Part shown: one piece after another, positions 31,971-40,579 of the stretch | Layout of the letters: each line of letters starts with the position of its first letter | Position numbering within the stretch: position 1 is the stretch's first letter | Assembly (NCBI GenBank): GCA_030692925.1 | Contig: JAUYBY010000064.1 | Span: forward strand, 1-62,905 | Direction: 5' to 3' | Source of the DNA: Candidatus Zixiibacteriota bacterium | GTDB taxonomy: Bacteria; Zixibacteria; MSB-5A5; RBG-16-43-9 | Length of the DNA: 62,905 bases | Notes under the pieces: model-generated | Told to the model about the DNA's origin: nothing | Databases searched by the model: none | What the model saw: only the letters and a program-made list of their open reading frames with translations | Made by a program: the position numbers and the translations under genes

Positions 31971-33023
31971 ATGTTCGAAGATTTAGTGAAAAAACCTGCG
32001 GCCTGGCTAAGCGGTGAAGGGGAAAACTCGGAGATAGTTTTGTCCAGCCGGGTAAGACTGGCTCGCAATATCTGTGCGGTTCCTTTCCCCTCAGTTGCAC
32101 AGTCAGGCGAGCGGGAGAAGGCCGTCTCCTTCGTCCTGGGAGCCATTCAGAAAAGCTCGAGGCTTGCATCCGGACAATTCTATAACTCTTGTGACCTTTC
32201 TCCTCTGGATAGAGATTTTCTCATAGAAAGACATCTGGTAAGCCCGGAGTTTATGAAGGAGGGGAATTCTAAAGCCCTGTATATTGGGGAGGGAGAAAAG
32301 ATCAGCCTGATGATAAATGAGGAGGACCATCTTCGGATTCAAGCCCTTAAATCCGGGCTGGAGATAAAGAGCGCGTTTGAGCTGGCAGATAAGGTTGACA
32401 GCGAATTATCCAGTTCTCTGGAATTCGATTTCGATCCGGATTTCGGTTATCTGACATCTTGCCCGACCAATGTAGGAACCGGGATGAGAGCTTCGGTCTT
32501 AATCCATCTTCCAGGACTGGTTTTGACTAAAGAGATAGAAAACGTCATCTCCCAGGTAACCAAATTAGGTTTAACTGTAAGAGGGTTTTATGGAGAAGGC
32601 TCAGACGTTTTAGGTAACCTATTTCAGATCTCCAACCAGACTACTTTAGGGAAATCTGAAGAGGATTTAATCGAAAGCTTAGAGAAGGTCACTTTGCAAA
32701 TCATCGAATATGAAAATAATTCCCGAAATACCTTGTACCGAGAAGCCAGGGAGCAGATCGAGGATAAGATCTGGAGAGCTTTCGGGATTTTGCAGAATGC
32801 CCGGGTGATTACCTCCACTGAGGTAACCAATCTGTTATCTGCCATCCGGCTGGGTCTGGGAATGGGAACCATCACCCAGGTCCCTTTAAGCGTAATTAAT
32901 CAGATTTTGCTTATCTCTTTTCCAGCTCATCTGCAGAAATATTTTAACCGGGAGATGGACCCAAACCAGAGGGACATTCAACGGGCAGAACTGATCAGGG
33001 AAAAATTAAAGGGAACGACTTGA
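31971..33023 (+). CDS. mcsB: Protein-arginine kinase McsB
   Basis: 350-residue phosphagen-kinase-like enzyme that phosphorylates arginines on damaged proteins and so marks them for ClpCP. The nucleotide-binding Arg block SSRVRLARN is at residues 25-33. The catalytic cysteine is Cys164 in SCPTNVGTGMRAS, RGFYGEGSDVLGNLFQISNQ follows, and the C-terminal RDIQRAELI matches the RDxxRA phospho-arginine allosteric motif. All key parts are intact. The order mcsA-mcsB-clpC is that of Bacillus, but ctsR, the repressor usually first in that operon, is absent here. Confidence 0.94.
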   Translation: MFEDLVKKPAAWLSGEGENSEIVLSSRVRLARNICAVPFPSVAQSGEREKAVSFVLGAIQKSSRLASGQFYNSCDLSPLDRDFLIERHLVSPEFMKEGNSKALYIGEGEKISLMINEEDHLRIQALKSGLEIKSAFELADKVDSELSSSLEFDFDPDFGYLTSCPTNVGTGMRASVLIHLPGLVLTKEIENVISQVTKLGLTVRGFYGEGSDVLGNLFQISNQTTLGKSEEDLIESLEKVTLQIIEYENNSRNTLYREAREQIEDKIWRAFGILQNARVITSTEVTNLLSAIRLGLGMGTITQVPLSVINQILLISFPAHLQKYFNREMDPNQRDIQRAELIREKLKGTT

Positions 33024-33030
33024 AAATGAT

Positions 33031-33058
33031 TTGACTTTTCCGTTCGTTCTCTTAAATT
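33031..33058 (+). promoter_or_regulatory. Possible promoter of clpC
   Basis: TTGACT (33031-33036), 16-base spacer, TTAAAT (33053-33058), 40 bases before the clpC start. Partial match only; clpC may instead be read through from mcsB. I see no CIRCE or CtsR heptad repeat here. Confidence 0.35.
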
Positions 33059-33097
33059 GAATATAGATGACGTATCTAAAATAGACGGAGATAATTT

Positions 33098-35557
33098 ATG
33101 AACGAGATGTTCTCAGAAAAAGCCAGGAAGGTAATCGAGTACGCCAGAGACGAAGCCTCCAGGCTCAGACATGATTATATTGGAACCGAACATCTCCTCT
33201 TAGGCTTGACAAGGTTAGGGGAGGGGAGGGCTATTGAAATCCTTACCAACATAGGGATAGATTTATCAGAACTCAAGCAGTCGATAGAGGATGTGGTCCA
33301 GCCTTCAGGCGGAACTCTGACTATGGGTCAGCTTCCCTTAACTGCTCGAGCCAAAAAGACCTTAGAGGTTTCAAGCCAGGAAGCCAGGGCTTTGAAAGCC
33401 AAAGAGATAGATACCGAGCACATACTTTTAGCACTGCTCAGAGATGAAGAGGGTGTAGCCGCTCAGGTTCTATCGATGTATGATATTGATTATAAAGAAG
33501 CTTATGAAGAACTAAAGAACATTCAGTTGGGAAAACCATCCTCCTATGGAAGGAAAAGGAAAAAGAGCAAAACCCCGGCTTTGGACCATTTTGGAAGAGA
33601 CTTGACAGAATTTGCTCGTAAGGGGAAATTAGACCCGATAATCGGGAGGGAAAACGAAATCGAAAGGGTTTCTCAGATACTTTCTCGCAGAAAGAAGAAT
33701 AATCCGGTTTTAATAGGCGAGCCAGGAGTCGGTAAGACCGCAATTGCTGAAGGTTTAGCCGAGAAAATCGTAGAAGGAAAGGTTCCGCAAACCTTGGAGA
33801 ATAAAAGGATTGTGACCCTGGATATGGCTTCTTTAGTAGCAGGTACAAAATATAGAGGCCAGTTTGAGGAGCGGATGAAGGCGGTGATGAACGAGATTAT
33901 CAACTCCAAAGACGTCATTATATTCATAGATGAGCTTCACACCATCGTGGGAGCAGGTGGAGCTGAAGGGTCTTTAGATGCTTCCAACATATTCAAGCCA
34001 ACCTTGTCTCGTGGTGAAATCCAGTGTATTGGTGCAACCACACTTAACGAATATAGAAAATATATCGAGAAAGATGGTGCTTTGGAAAGAAGGTTCCAGA
34101 TAGTGATGGTTGATCCTCCGAGTACTGCTGATACTATCAAAATTTTACAGGGCTTAAGGCAGAAATATGAAGAGCATCACAAGATAAAGATAAATGATGA
34201 GGCAATTGAAGCTGCGGTCAAGCTTTCTGATAGGTACATCTCCGGCAAGTTTCAGCCGGATAAAGCCTTAGATGTCATAGATGAGGCAGGTTCCAGGGCT
34301 CATCTTTCCACTTATACCAAGCCCCCGGAGTTCGGAGAATTAGAGCAGGGGATCCTTCAGCTTCAGAAAGACAAGGATTTAGCTGTAAAAAATCAAGAGT
34401 TTGAAAAGGCGGCTCAACTCAGGGATGAGCTGAAGTTCAAAAAGGAAGAGCTGGAATCTCTCAAAAGAAAATGGGAAGAGGAAAAAAGCAAAGAAGTAGT
34501 CATCTTAACGGCTGAGGATATTGCCCAGGTGGTCTCAAAGATGACCGGCATTCCGGTTTTCAGATTAGAGGAGAAAGAATCAAAGAAGCTTCTGCGCATG
34601 GAAGAGGAGATCAAGAAAAGGCTGGTTGGTCAGGATGAGGCAGTTGCTGCCATTACCAAAGCCATTCGCAGGTCAAGGGCAGGCTTAGGAGACCCCAGAA
34701 GACCGATCGGCTCTTTTATCTTCTTAGGTCCTACAGGCGTGGGAAAAACCGAGCTGGCTCGCTGCTTAGCTGCATTCCTGTTTGAGGATGAGGAGTCTTT
34801 AGTCAGGATCGATATGTCTGAATATATGGAGAAATTCTCAATCTCCCGTTTGATAGGTGCGCCTCCGGGATATGTGGGTTATGAGGAGGGCGGACAGCTT
34901 ACAGAAAAGGTCAGGCGAAAACCATATTCGGTCGTGCTCTTAGACGAGATCGAAAAAGCCCATCCAGAGGTCTTCAATATCCTTTTGCAGATGTTGGATG
35001 ATGGAGCATTAACTGACAGTTTCGGCAGGAGGGTCGATTTCAAGAACACCGTGATTATTATGACCTCGAATATGGGTACCCGGGAGATAAAATCCGGAAA
35101 AGCCATGGGGTTTCAGAAGGATGATTTAGTCTCCTCTTATGACCAGATGAAACATAAGATCACGGATGAACTCAAGAGGACTTTCAACCCTGAGCTTCTA
35201 AACCGGATCGATGAGGTGATTATCTTCAAGCCCTTAGGAATGGAGGAGATAATGCAGATAATCGAGATACTTCTTAAGGATGTGTCAAAGCTCCTGTCTG
35301 AAAAGGGTATTTCCCTTGAGCTGACTGATAAAGCCAAAGAGTTCTTAGCAGAGAAGGGTTATAATCCAACCTTCGGAGCCAGACCCTTAAAAAGAGCTAT
35401 TCAGAAGTATCTGGAAGACCCTCTGGCAGAAGAAATCCTTAAAGGGCAGTTCAAAAGAGAATGTCAGGTGCTCGTAGACCGTGGAGGAGATGACAGCCTC
35501 AGCTTCAGTATAAAGGTCAGAGAGGAAGAGGAGATAAAGAAATCTGTGAAGTCATAA
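33098..35557 (+). CDS. clpC: ClpC AAA+ unfoldase
   Basis: 819 residues. An N-terminal double Clp_N repeat ([16 protein letters not shown]... and [27 protein letters not shown]) is followed by a first AAA+ domain (Walker A GEPGVGKT near residue 207). The short M-domain coiled coil carries a UvrB/C-like motif ([16 protein letters not shown]), and a second AAA+ domain has GPTGVGKT near 546. The ClpP-docking loop lies in the D2 domain. It unfolds arginine-phosphorylated proteins for ClpP. No clpP is in the window. A repeat-derived terminator follows. Confidence 0.96.
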   Translation: MNEMFSEKARKVIEYARDEASRLRHDYIGTEHLLLGLTRLGEGRAIEILTNIGIDLSELKQSIEDVVQPSGGTLTMGQLPLTARAKKTLEVSSQEARALKAKEIDTEHILLALLRDEEGVAAQVLSMYDIDYKEAYEELKNIQLGKPSSYGRKRKKSKTPALDHFGRDLTEFARKGKLDPIIGRENEIERVSQILSRRKKNNPVLIGEPGVGKTAIAEGLAEKIVEGKVPQTLENKRIVTLDMASLVAGTKYRGQFEERMKAVMNEIINSKDVIIFIDELHTIVGAGGAEGSLDASNIFKPTLSRGEIQCIGATTLNEYRKYIEKDGALERRFQIVMVDPPSTADTIKILQGLRQKYEEHHKIKINDEAIEAAVKLSDRYISGKFQPDKALDVIDEAGSRAHLSTYTKPPEFGELEQGILQLQKDKDLAVKNQEFEKAAQLRDELKFKKEELESLKRKWEEEKSKEVVILTAEDIAQVVSKMTGIPVFRLEEKESKKLLRMEEEIKKRLVGQDEAVAAITKAIRRSRAGLGDPRRPIGSFIFLGPTGVGKTELARCLAAFLFEDEESLVRIDMSEYMEKFSISRLIGAPPGYVGYEEGGQLTEKVRRKPYSVVLLDEIEKAHPEVFNILLQMLDDGALTDSFGRRVDFKNTVIIMTSNMGTREIKSGKAMGFQKDDLVSSYDQMKHKITDELKRTFNPELLNRIDEVIIFKPLGMEEIMQIIEILLKDVSKLLSEKGISLELTDKAKEFLAEKGYNPTFGARPLKRAIQKYLEDPLAEEILKGQFKRECQVLVDRGGDDSLSFSIKVREEEEIKKSVKS

Positions 35558-35587
35558 ACAGATTGTTCTTACCTGGAAAGAATCACA

Positions 35588-35616
35588 GGGACACGGCATG
35601 CCGTGTCCCCTTTTTC
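35588..35616 (+). terminator. Intrinsic terminator built from a repeat palindrome
   Basis: GGGACACGGC / GCCGTGTCCC (35588-35609) followed by CTTTTT. The stem is a variant of the GGGGCACGGCGTGCCGTGCCCC repeat. It closes the mcsAB-clpC transcript. Confidence 0.8.
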
Positions 35617-35732
35617 ATTTAAACTACAGAAAATACCTGCCCGAATTCTGCCTTGTTAAGCTTGGCTTTCCGTTCTTCGGGCATTGAAAACAGGACAAAT
35701 CTTATCCCAAATCAAAGAATTTCATTTTGTTC

Positions 35733-35760
35733 TTGACAAGTACTTTTTACAGCTTATAAT
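35733..35760 (+). promoter_or_regulatory. Consensus sigma70 promoter of the dockerin-like gene
   Basis: TTGACA (35733-35738), 16-base spacer, TATAAT (35755-35760). Both hexamers are perfect. It lies 45 bases before the ATG, and GAAAGGAG is the ribosome site. High expression is expected. Confidence 0.82.
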
Positions 35761-35804
35761 GAAGTGGAAACCTTTAAAAACAGATTTGAAGAAAGGAGTT
35801 AACT

Positions 35805-36554
35805 ATGAGAAAAACTCCTACAACTTTCTTTCTATTGTTTGCTATTATTCTCTTTTATTCCCACCCTCTCGTTTTTGCCCAGGACCCTGGCACGCCAGAT
35901 ACAGTAAGGTTTTTGTCCTGTGGTTCTTATGTGTCCTGTCCTCCTTGCACCGGAAGGGCTGTTGTCCCGATAGTTGTAGTGAACGATGAGCCTTTGAGGG
36001 AGATCCTGATCAGCCTTAGGTGGACCGGCGCTATGGTCATAGATTCGGTCGTTTTCTTGGGTGAAAGATCCCGCACTATGCATCAGACCTTTTTTGAACC
36101 ATATAATTCGGTAAAGGTAGTGGTGTTCGGCGGGATCGTTTTTTTAGGTGAGGAACCGATTCCGCCCGGCAATGGGGTGCTGATAAACTTATTCTTCACA
36201 GTTCAGGATACTGGCTCCGTTAGGATCGACACTGCACAAACGCCGATACCGGAGAGTTTCTACTTTATAGATGATAGGGATCATTATTTTTTACCACGTT
36301 TTTACCCGTTTGAATTCCAGATCAGGGGATATAGCACCCTGCTGGGTGACGTCAATCAGGACGGTCATATCACTGTCTCTGATGTAATCCGATTAGTTGA
36401 TTATCTGTTCAAAGAGGGTCGTACTCCTGGATATCCTCCATCCGGAGACGTAACCGGTGATGGGAAGCTTGGAATGGTTGATGTCATCTACTTAGTGAAT
36501 TTTCTTTTCAGAGGAGGACCGGCGCCTGGAGGGGGTTGCTTCTGTGCTTATTAG
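35805..36554 (+). CDS. Exported protein with cohesin-like and dockerin-like domains
   Basis: 249 residues. A Sec signal peptide (about 25 residues, ending VFAQ) leads to a beta-rich segment (residues 33-180). This resembles cohesin-type domains in its strand spacing and a G-V-L-I-N-L-F-F motif. The C-terminus carries two EF-hand-like dockerin repeats, GDVNQDGHITVSDVIRLVDYLF and GDVTGDGKLGMVDVIYLVNFLF, each with the Asp/Asn ligands for calcium, ending GGPAPGGGC. Such proteins are numerous in Zixibacteria-like genomes and are thought to be surface or periplasmic assemblies. The exact role is unknown. It has its own strong promoter. Confidence 0.8.
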   Translation: MRKTPTTFFLLFAIILFYSHPLVFAQDPGTPDTVRFLSCGSYVSCPPCTGRAVVPIVVVNDEPLREILISLRWTGAMVIDSVVFLGERSRTMHQTFFEPYNSVKVVVFGGIVFLGEEPIPPGNGVLINLFFTVQDTGSVRIDTAQTPIPESFYFIDDRDHYFLPRFYPFEFQIRGYSTLLGDVNQDGHITVSDVIRLVDYLFKEGRTPGYPPSGDVTGDGKLGMVDVIYLVNFLFRGGPAPGGGCFCAY

Positions 36555-36651
36555 AAACGTGATTTTGATACCTGCCAGGAAAAAAGAAATCAGAAAAATC
36601 ATTGAGTCTTAGATAGATTTCCCTTGCCAAAAAGGAAAAAGTTTATTAACT

Positions 36652-36694
36652 TTTAAACCCAAGTCTCCGTATAAGGGAATTGGGTTTAAATTTT
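36652..36694 (+). terminator. Terminator or attenuator hairpin before rpmA
   Basis: TTTAAACCCAA (36652-36662) pairs with TTGGGTTTAAA (36680-36690), followed by TTTT. It lies between the dockerin-like gene and rpmA, 36 bases ahead of the rpmA start, so it could end the upstream transcript or act in the rpmA leader. Confidence 0.65.
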
Positions 36695-36729
36695 GTCGTA
36701 ATTATCGTTAGAAGGAGGAGGTATTTTTA

Positions 36730-36981
36730 ATGGCTCATAAAAAAGGTGTAGGAAGTTCCAAAAATGGAAGGGATTCCCAAGGTCAGAGATTAGGAGTCAA
36801 GCGCTTTTCCGGGGAAAAGGTCTTAGCTGGCTCTATCTTAGTTCGGCAGAGAGGGACTAAAATCCATCCGGGACTAAATGTGGGAATGGGCAAGGATGAT
36901 ACCCTTTTTGCCAGAATTACAGGGCTGGTCAAATTCGAGAATAAGGGAAGGGACAGGAAAACAGTTAGCGTTTACGCTTAA
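36730..36981 (+). CDS. rpmA: Ribosomal protein bL27
   Basis: 83-residue large-subunit protein whose N-terminal tail reaches the peptidyl transferase centre. The start [16 protein letters not shown] matches mature L27, with no cleavable Firmicutes-type extension. [26 protein letters not shown] is characteristic. In most bacteria rpmA follows rplU (L21), and obg is often next; neither is here, so the gene is an orphan. The ribosome site is a very strong GGAGGAGG. Confidence 0.96.
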   Translation: MAHKKGVGSSKNGRDSQGQRLGVKRFSGEKVLAGSILVRQRGTKIHPGLNVGMGKDDTLFARITGLVKFENKGRDRKTVSVYA

Positions 36982-37070
36982 AATTTTTGTCCTTTCTTGA
37001 TAAATATTTCACAAGGTTTGGTTTATATTTCGTAGGGCAAGGCCTGAGTTCACAAGTAAAATTTATTCAG

Positions 37071-37265
37071 TCATTGCGAGCGAATGAAATGAGCGAAGCA
37101 ATCCCTCTACTGTGTGGAGATTGCTTCGTCGGTCAGATGACCTCCTCGCAATGACAATAGAGGAAGCAATTCTGAAGGGTTGCCCTACAAAAAAACTATA
37201 AATCTCTGTTGGTCAGGAGACCAACAGAGAGCATCACGTAGGGGCGACCCGCGTGGTCGCCCGCA
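37071..37265. repeat. Repeat cluster between rpmA and elbB
   Basis: The 338-base gap holds a long ATTGCGAG...CTCGCAATGAC element (37074-37155) with an internal GAAGCAATC / GATTGCTTC pair. It also holds a perfect CTCTGTTGGTC / GACCAACAGAG hairpin (37204-37229) and GTAGGGGCGACCCGCGTGGTCGCCC (37238-37262). No gene seen. Confidence 0.78.
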
Positions 37266-37319
37266 GGTCCGAGTCAATTTAAAATAAAACTGCTCTTTAA
37301 AATTCAAACTTTTCCTTGG

Positions 37320-37982
37320 ATGAAACCGATCGGCATCTTTTTGAGCGGCTGCGGCTACCAGGATGGCACCGATATCTGGGAGGCGGTGCTGCTATATTAT
37401 TTCTTGGAACAAAGAAAGGTGAAAACTGTTTTCTTTTCTTCTCCGCCCATTAATCCCCAGAAAAACTCAAGCGGCGAGAAAACCTCTTTGCCCCATCAAG
37501 ACTTCTTTTCAAAGACTGCTATGCTGGTTCGTGGAAATCTGAAAGAGCTAAAAGAAACCGGCTCGGATACCCTTTCTGCCCTGATACTGACAGGCGGTGA
37601 AGGTATACTGAAGAATTTTACCCAATCGGAGGAGAAAAATCCGATCTTAAAAGTCGATCCAGAGTTGAAAAAATTCATCCGGGAGATTTACCGGCGTAAA
37701 AAGCCGATTGCCGCCTGTGGAGTGGCTTCTGTGGTGCTCGCTTCCTGTTTGAAGGACCTGGTCGATTCTCCTCCGACTTTGACCTCAGGTAACGATCCGG
37801 AACTGTCCAGCCAGCTTGAGAAAATGGGGGTCAATCACGTAATAACCAAGGCTTCTGAAGCGGTGATAGATTCTGAGAACCGGCTGGTAACCACTCCCGG
37901 CTCCCAGATAAAGGCAAACATTACTGACCTGGGCGCAGGTCTGAATAATTTAATCGATGGAATATTAGAGTTAACCAAATAG
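37320..37982 (+). CDS. elbB: ElbB-like glyoxalase/DJ-1 superfamily protein
   Basis: 220 residues of the DJ-1/PfpI superfamily, closest to ElbB, which has glyoxalase activity and was linked to isoprenoid biosynthesis. The family start SGCGYQDGTDIWEAVLLYYFLE, the ALILTGGEG loop and the nucleophile-elbow AACGVASVVLA with its cysteine are visible. Glycines in NDPELSSQLEKMGVNHV also fit. It is cytosolic and stands 31 bases ahead of the fumarase alpha gene on the same strand, so co-transcription with the fumarase is possible. Confidence 0.82.
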   Translation: MKPIGIFLSGCGYQDGTDIWEAVLLYYFLEQRKVKTVFFSSPPINPQKNSSGEKTSLPHQDFFSKTAMLVRGNLKELKETGSDTLSALILTGGEGILKNFTQSEEKNPILKVDPELKKFIREIYRRKKPIAACGVASVVLASCLKDLVDSPPTLTSGNDPELSSQLEKMGVNHVITKASEAVIDSENRLVTTPGSQIKANITDLGAGLNNLIDGILELTK

Positions 37983-38013
37983 TCCCCCGCCAGGGGCGGG
38001 GGAAGGAGGATCT

Positions 38014-38856
38014 ATGAGAGAAATCTCAGTAAAGGACATCATAAGTACTGTAAAAAACCTCTGCATTGATGCCAACTACAATTTAGGCGAAGATGTGGAG
38101 AAAGCTTTGAAGGAAGGATACCAGAAAGAGGAGTCCCCGACTTCAAAGGAGACTTTAAACCAGATTTTGGAGAACGTGCAGATAGCCAAGCAAGGGGAAT
38201 TCCCCTTGTGCCAGGATACCGGGTTTGCGGTGGTCTTCGTGGATATGGGGGATCAGGTTTTCGTAAAGGATGGAAATTTATTCGATGCGATCAATGAAGG
38301 GGTCAGACAGGGATATAAGGAAGGATATTTGAGGAAATCCATCTTAGGCGACCCTATCGAAAGGAAAAATACCGGGGATAATACTCCAGCGGTCATACAT
38401 ATGAATGTGGTCAAAGGAGATAAATTGACCATTACCGTTGCTCCCAAGGGCGGCGGAAGCGAGAATATGTCCGAGGTCAAGATGATGAAACCTTCGGATG
38501 GTGTAGAAGGAGTAAAGGAGTTTGTAATCGATATGGTCAGGAGATCAGGCTCCAATCCCTGCCCGCCAATAATCGTCGGCGTGGGAATCGGCGGAACCTT
38601 CGAGAAGTGCGCGGAGATGGCTAAAAGAGCACTTTTAAGACCGGTGGGTGACAGGAATCCGAATCCTTTTTATGCCAAATTAGAAGAGGAATTACTGGAG
38701 AAGGTCAACAAGTTAGGGATAGGTCCTCAGGGTTTTGGAGGAAGGGTGACTGCTTTAGACGTGCATATAGAGACCTTCCCCTGCCACATAGCTTCTTTCC
38801 CGGCCGCGGTCAATATCCAGTGTCATGCGGCAAGACATAAAGAGGCGGTTATCTAA
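38014..38856 (+). CDS. fumA: Class I fumarate hydratase, alpha subunit
   Basis: 280-residue subunit of the oxygen-sensitive [4Fe-4S] fumarase that interconverts fumarate and malate. Conserved blocks are FPLCQDTGFAVVFVDMG with the first cluster Cys, NTGDNTPAVIHMNVVKGDKL, PKGGGSENMSEVKMM, NPCPPIIVGVGIGGTFEKCAEMAKRALL with the next Cys residues, and TALDVHIETFPCHIASFPAAVNI. The GGAAGGAGGATCTATG start is strong. The beta subunit begins 32 bases downstream. With sdhDCAB nearby it completes succinate-fumarate-malate conversion. Confidence 0.95.
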   Translation: MREISVKDIISTVKNLCIDANYNLGEDVEKALKEGYQKEESPTSKETLNQILENVQIAKQGEFPLCQDTGFAVVFVDMGDQVFVKDGNLFDAINEGVRQGYKEGYLRKSILGDPIERKNTGDNTPAVIHMNVVKGDKLTITVAPKGGGSENMSEVKMMKPSDGVEGVKEFVIDMVRRSGSNPCPPIIVGVGIGGTFEKCAEMAKRALLRPVGDRNPNPFYAKLEEELLEKVNKLGIGPQGFGGRVTALDVHIETFPCHIASFPAAVNIQCHAARHKEAVI

Positions 38857-38888
38857 AAAATAGAAAAGATCAAAAATTGGAGGTAAAA

Positions 38889-39446
38889 ATGCCGGAACCT
38901 AAAAAAATCACTACCCCTTTGACTGACCAGGTGGTCGAGAGTTTAAATGCAGGAGATAATGTTTTGATCACCGGCGAGATCTACTCAGCCCGGGATGCTG
39001 CCCATAAGAAAATGGTGGAGATGTTAGACCGGGGTGAGAAGCTGCCTTTCGATTTGAAAGGGCAACTGATTTACTATGTAGGACCTTCACCTGCCCGTCC
39101 AGGCAAGGTGATCGGCTCTGCTGGACCAACTACCTCAGGCAGGATGAACAAATATGCTCCCAGAATCCTACAGTCCGGGTCAAAAGGGATGATCGGCAAG
39201 GGAGAGATGGGGGCTGCAGTATCAGAAGCTCTGAAAAAATATAAAGGGGTTTATTTTGCAGCGGTGGGCGGTGCTGCAGCTTTGATTGCCAGATCGATCA
39301 TCGCCAACGACCTGGTTGCCTGGGAAGAATTAGGAGCTGAGGCGATCCGCAAGTTCAAGGTAAAAGATTTTCCAGCAATCGTGGTTCAGGATTGTCACGG
39401 AGGTAACCTTTATCAAGAGGGGGTAAAGAAATACCAGCGAGCTTAA
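38889..39446 (+). CDS. fumB: Class I fumarate hydratase, beta subunit
   Basis: 185-residue partner carrying the swivelling C-terminal domain. Motifs are ISARDAAHKKM, YVGPSPARPGKVIGSAGPTTSGRM (substrate binding), MIGKGEMG, and VYFAAVGGAAALIA. ATG 38889 is preferred to the in-frame TTG at 38877 because GGAGG lies 5 bases before it. It forms an operon with the alpha subunit. Confidence 0.95.
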   Translation: MPEPKKITTPLTDQVVESLNAGDNVLITGEIYSARDAAHKKMVEMLDRGEKLPFDLKGQLIYYVGPSPARPGKVIGSAGPTTSGRMNKYAPRILQSGSKGMIGKGEMGAAVSEALKKYKGVYFAAVGGAAALIARSIIANDLVAWEELGAEAIRKFKVKDFPAIVVQDCHGGNLYQEGVKKYQRA

Positions 39447-39455
39447 GGATAAAGC

Positions 39456-39531
39456 TTGTTGCGGGTAGCCTGGAGCAAGTAGCTGAAATACAAAATGGTA
39501 GGTCAGGAGCCTTGTGCTCCTGACCTACTAC
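39456..39531. repeat. GTAGC string and TAGGTCAGGAGCC hairpin
   Basis: A degenerate GTAGCCTGGAGCAAGTAGCT string (about 39467-39486) related to those at 2664 and 59588. It is followed by TAGGTCAGGAGCCTTGTGCTCCTGACCTA (about 39501-39529), a strong hairpin at the 3' end of the convergent GT14 gene. The hairpin overlaps its last codons and encodes SRSGAQGS. Confidence 0.7.
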
Positions 39532-40360
39532 TACGTAGATTCGACTCTAATATACTCAAGATTCCTGCATCAACGGTTCCGTCGAATTTGCGGGCAAACA
39601 AGCCTTGACTTGCCATCAAGAAATCGGCGTCTTTGGATGTGAAGTCTCTTGGACGTAACTTTATTGTTCCTATCGGCACCCAGTCAATGGTCCTTTTATC
39701 GTCGTTCACGATAATTCCCTTGTAGTTAGTATTCATTATTACCGTCTGAAAGAATCCTTCATCAGGTATGAAGGTGTGCCGATAGAATCTCTTGAGCCTT
39801 TTGACCTCAGGACTGTAGCATACAAATTCACAAAACTTCCTGCTCAAGATCATCCACTGATTTCCGATATAAGGAGTCACGCCTCGAAGATACGGTCGCT
39901 TCATAGGAGTGCGTAGTATCCTCTTGCTAAACTCGATAAAGTAGTTCTGTATTCGATTTAGTGTCTCAGGACGAACCTTTCTCTGGTTAGCCACCTTGAT
40001 AAAATCGTTTCCTCTATTGCGGCTAAGAAAGCCTTGGATGTGCGTCTGCGACTTGAGGGGGAAATCCTGTGCGCTAAGGTTTATGAAAAATTCCCATTCC
40101 GAGCTGATCTTCAATAACTCCTCGATGCCTCGCAATTCAGCATCTACCATGCTGTATCCCCCCCAAAGAATGCTTTGGCTTTTCAGCAAGGATGCGTTGT
40201 TGGCAAAGCTTGACAAGAAATCTTGTATCTCCGTCTGTAATCCAAGGCCTGACCTCTTGTCCACGTGTACCAAGTAGTAGTTGGCGGGATGGAAAATTGC
40301 CCTAAAGAGTCTTTTGAACTGGCCGGGATACCGATGCACCAAGATGAAGTATGCGATCAT
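39503..40360 (-). CDS. Core-2/I-branching-type beta-1,6-N-acetylglucosaminyltransferase (GT14)
   Basis: 285 residues of glycosyltransferase family 14. Visible blocks are FILVHRYPGQFKRLFRAI, YYLVHVDKRSG, the GGYSMVDAELRGIEELL region, WEFFINLSAQDFPLKSQ, and GNQWMILSRKFCEFV followed by FIPDEGFFQTVIMN, which holds the catalytic acid. It should transfer a sugar to surface polysaccharide or glycoprotein in the cytosol or at the membrane. It is isolated on the minus strand. The last residues come from a hairpin repeat. The leader contains an unusual 15-base inverted repeat. Its isolation and this context suggest horizontal acquisition. Confidence 0.82.
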   Translation of the reverse strand: MIAYFILVHRYPGQFKRLFRAIFHPANYYLVHVDKRSGLGLQTEIQDFLSSFANNASLLKSQSILWGGYSMVDAELRGIEELLKISSEWEFFINLSAQDFPLKSQTHIQGFLSRNRGNDFIKVANQRKVRPETLNRIQNYFIEFSKRILRTPMKRPYLRGVTPYIGNQWMILSRKFCEFVCYSPEVKRLKRFYRHTFIPDEGFFQTVIMNTNYKGIIVNDDKRTIDWVPIGTIKLRPRDFTSKDADFLMASQGLFARKFDGTVDAGILSILESNLRSSRSGAQGS

Positions 40361-40384
40361 GTCCTTAACAATCTCCTATGATCT

Positions 40385-40486
40385 GTATCTTCTCAATAAT
40401 TCGCGGGAAACTAACTCTGCACAGCCTTTTTCACTCGTGAAAACCGAGGCTACGGGCAACTGTCCCCCCAGTTATTGAGAAGATAC
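40385..40486 (-). other. Structured leader of the GT14 gene: 15-base perfect inverted repeat with inner hairpin
   Basis: Arms 40385-40399 (GTATCTTCTCAATAA) and 40472-40486 are perfectly complementary and enclose 72 bases. Inside, AGCCT/AGGCT (40423-40427 and 40447-40451) and TTTTCAC/GTGAAAA (40428-40434 and 40437-40443) form a nested stem, with GGGAAACT and GGGCAACT segments between. It ends 25 bases upstream of the GT14 start. It could be an RNA leader or the ends of a small mobile element; I do not recognise a known riboswitch. Confidence 0.5.
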
Positions 40487-40502
40487 TATAAGTTGTATCT
40501 CT

Positions 40503-40579
40503 TTTGATGCTTCAGCAATAGGAATTGCCGAAGCTCTTTAGTCTGTTGGCATCGGCACTTCCTTATGCCGATGTATCAA
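40503..40579. repeat. Imperfect inverted repeat TTGATGCTTC...GATGTATCAA
   Basis: The two 31-base halves match in inverted orientation at about 24 positions. Each is itself a hairpin: GCTTCAGCAATAGGAATTGCCGAAGC on the left and GCATCGGCA / TGCCGATG on the right. Related to the element at 12470-12568. Confidence 0.6.

Noticed and set aside
40385..40486. c-di-GMP (GEMM) or other known riboswitch
   Set aside because: Fragments such as GGGAAACT and GCACAGCC recall GEMM, but the second helix and tetraloop-receptor pattern are not there in either orientation.
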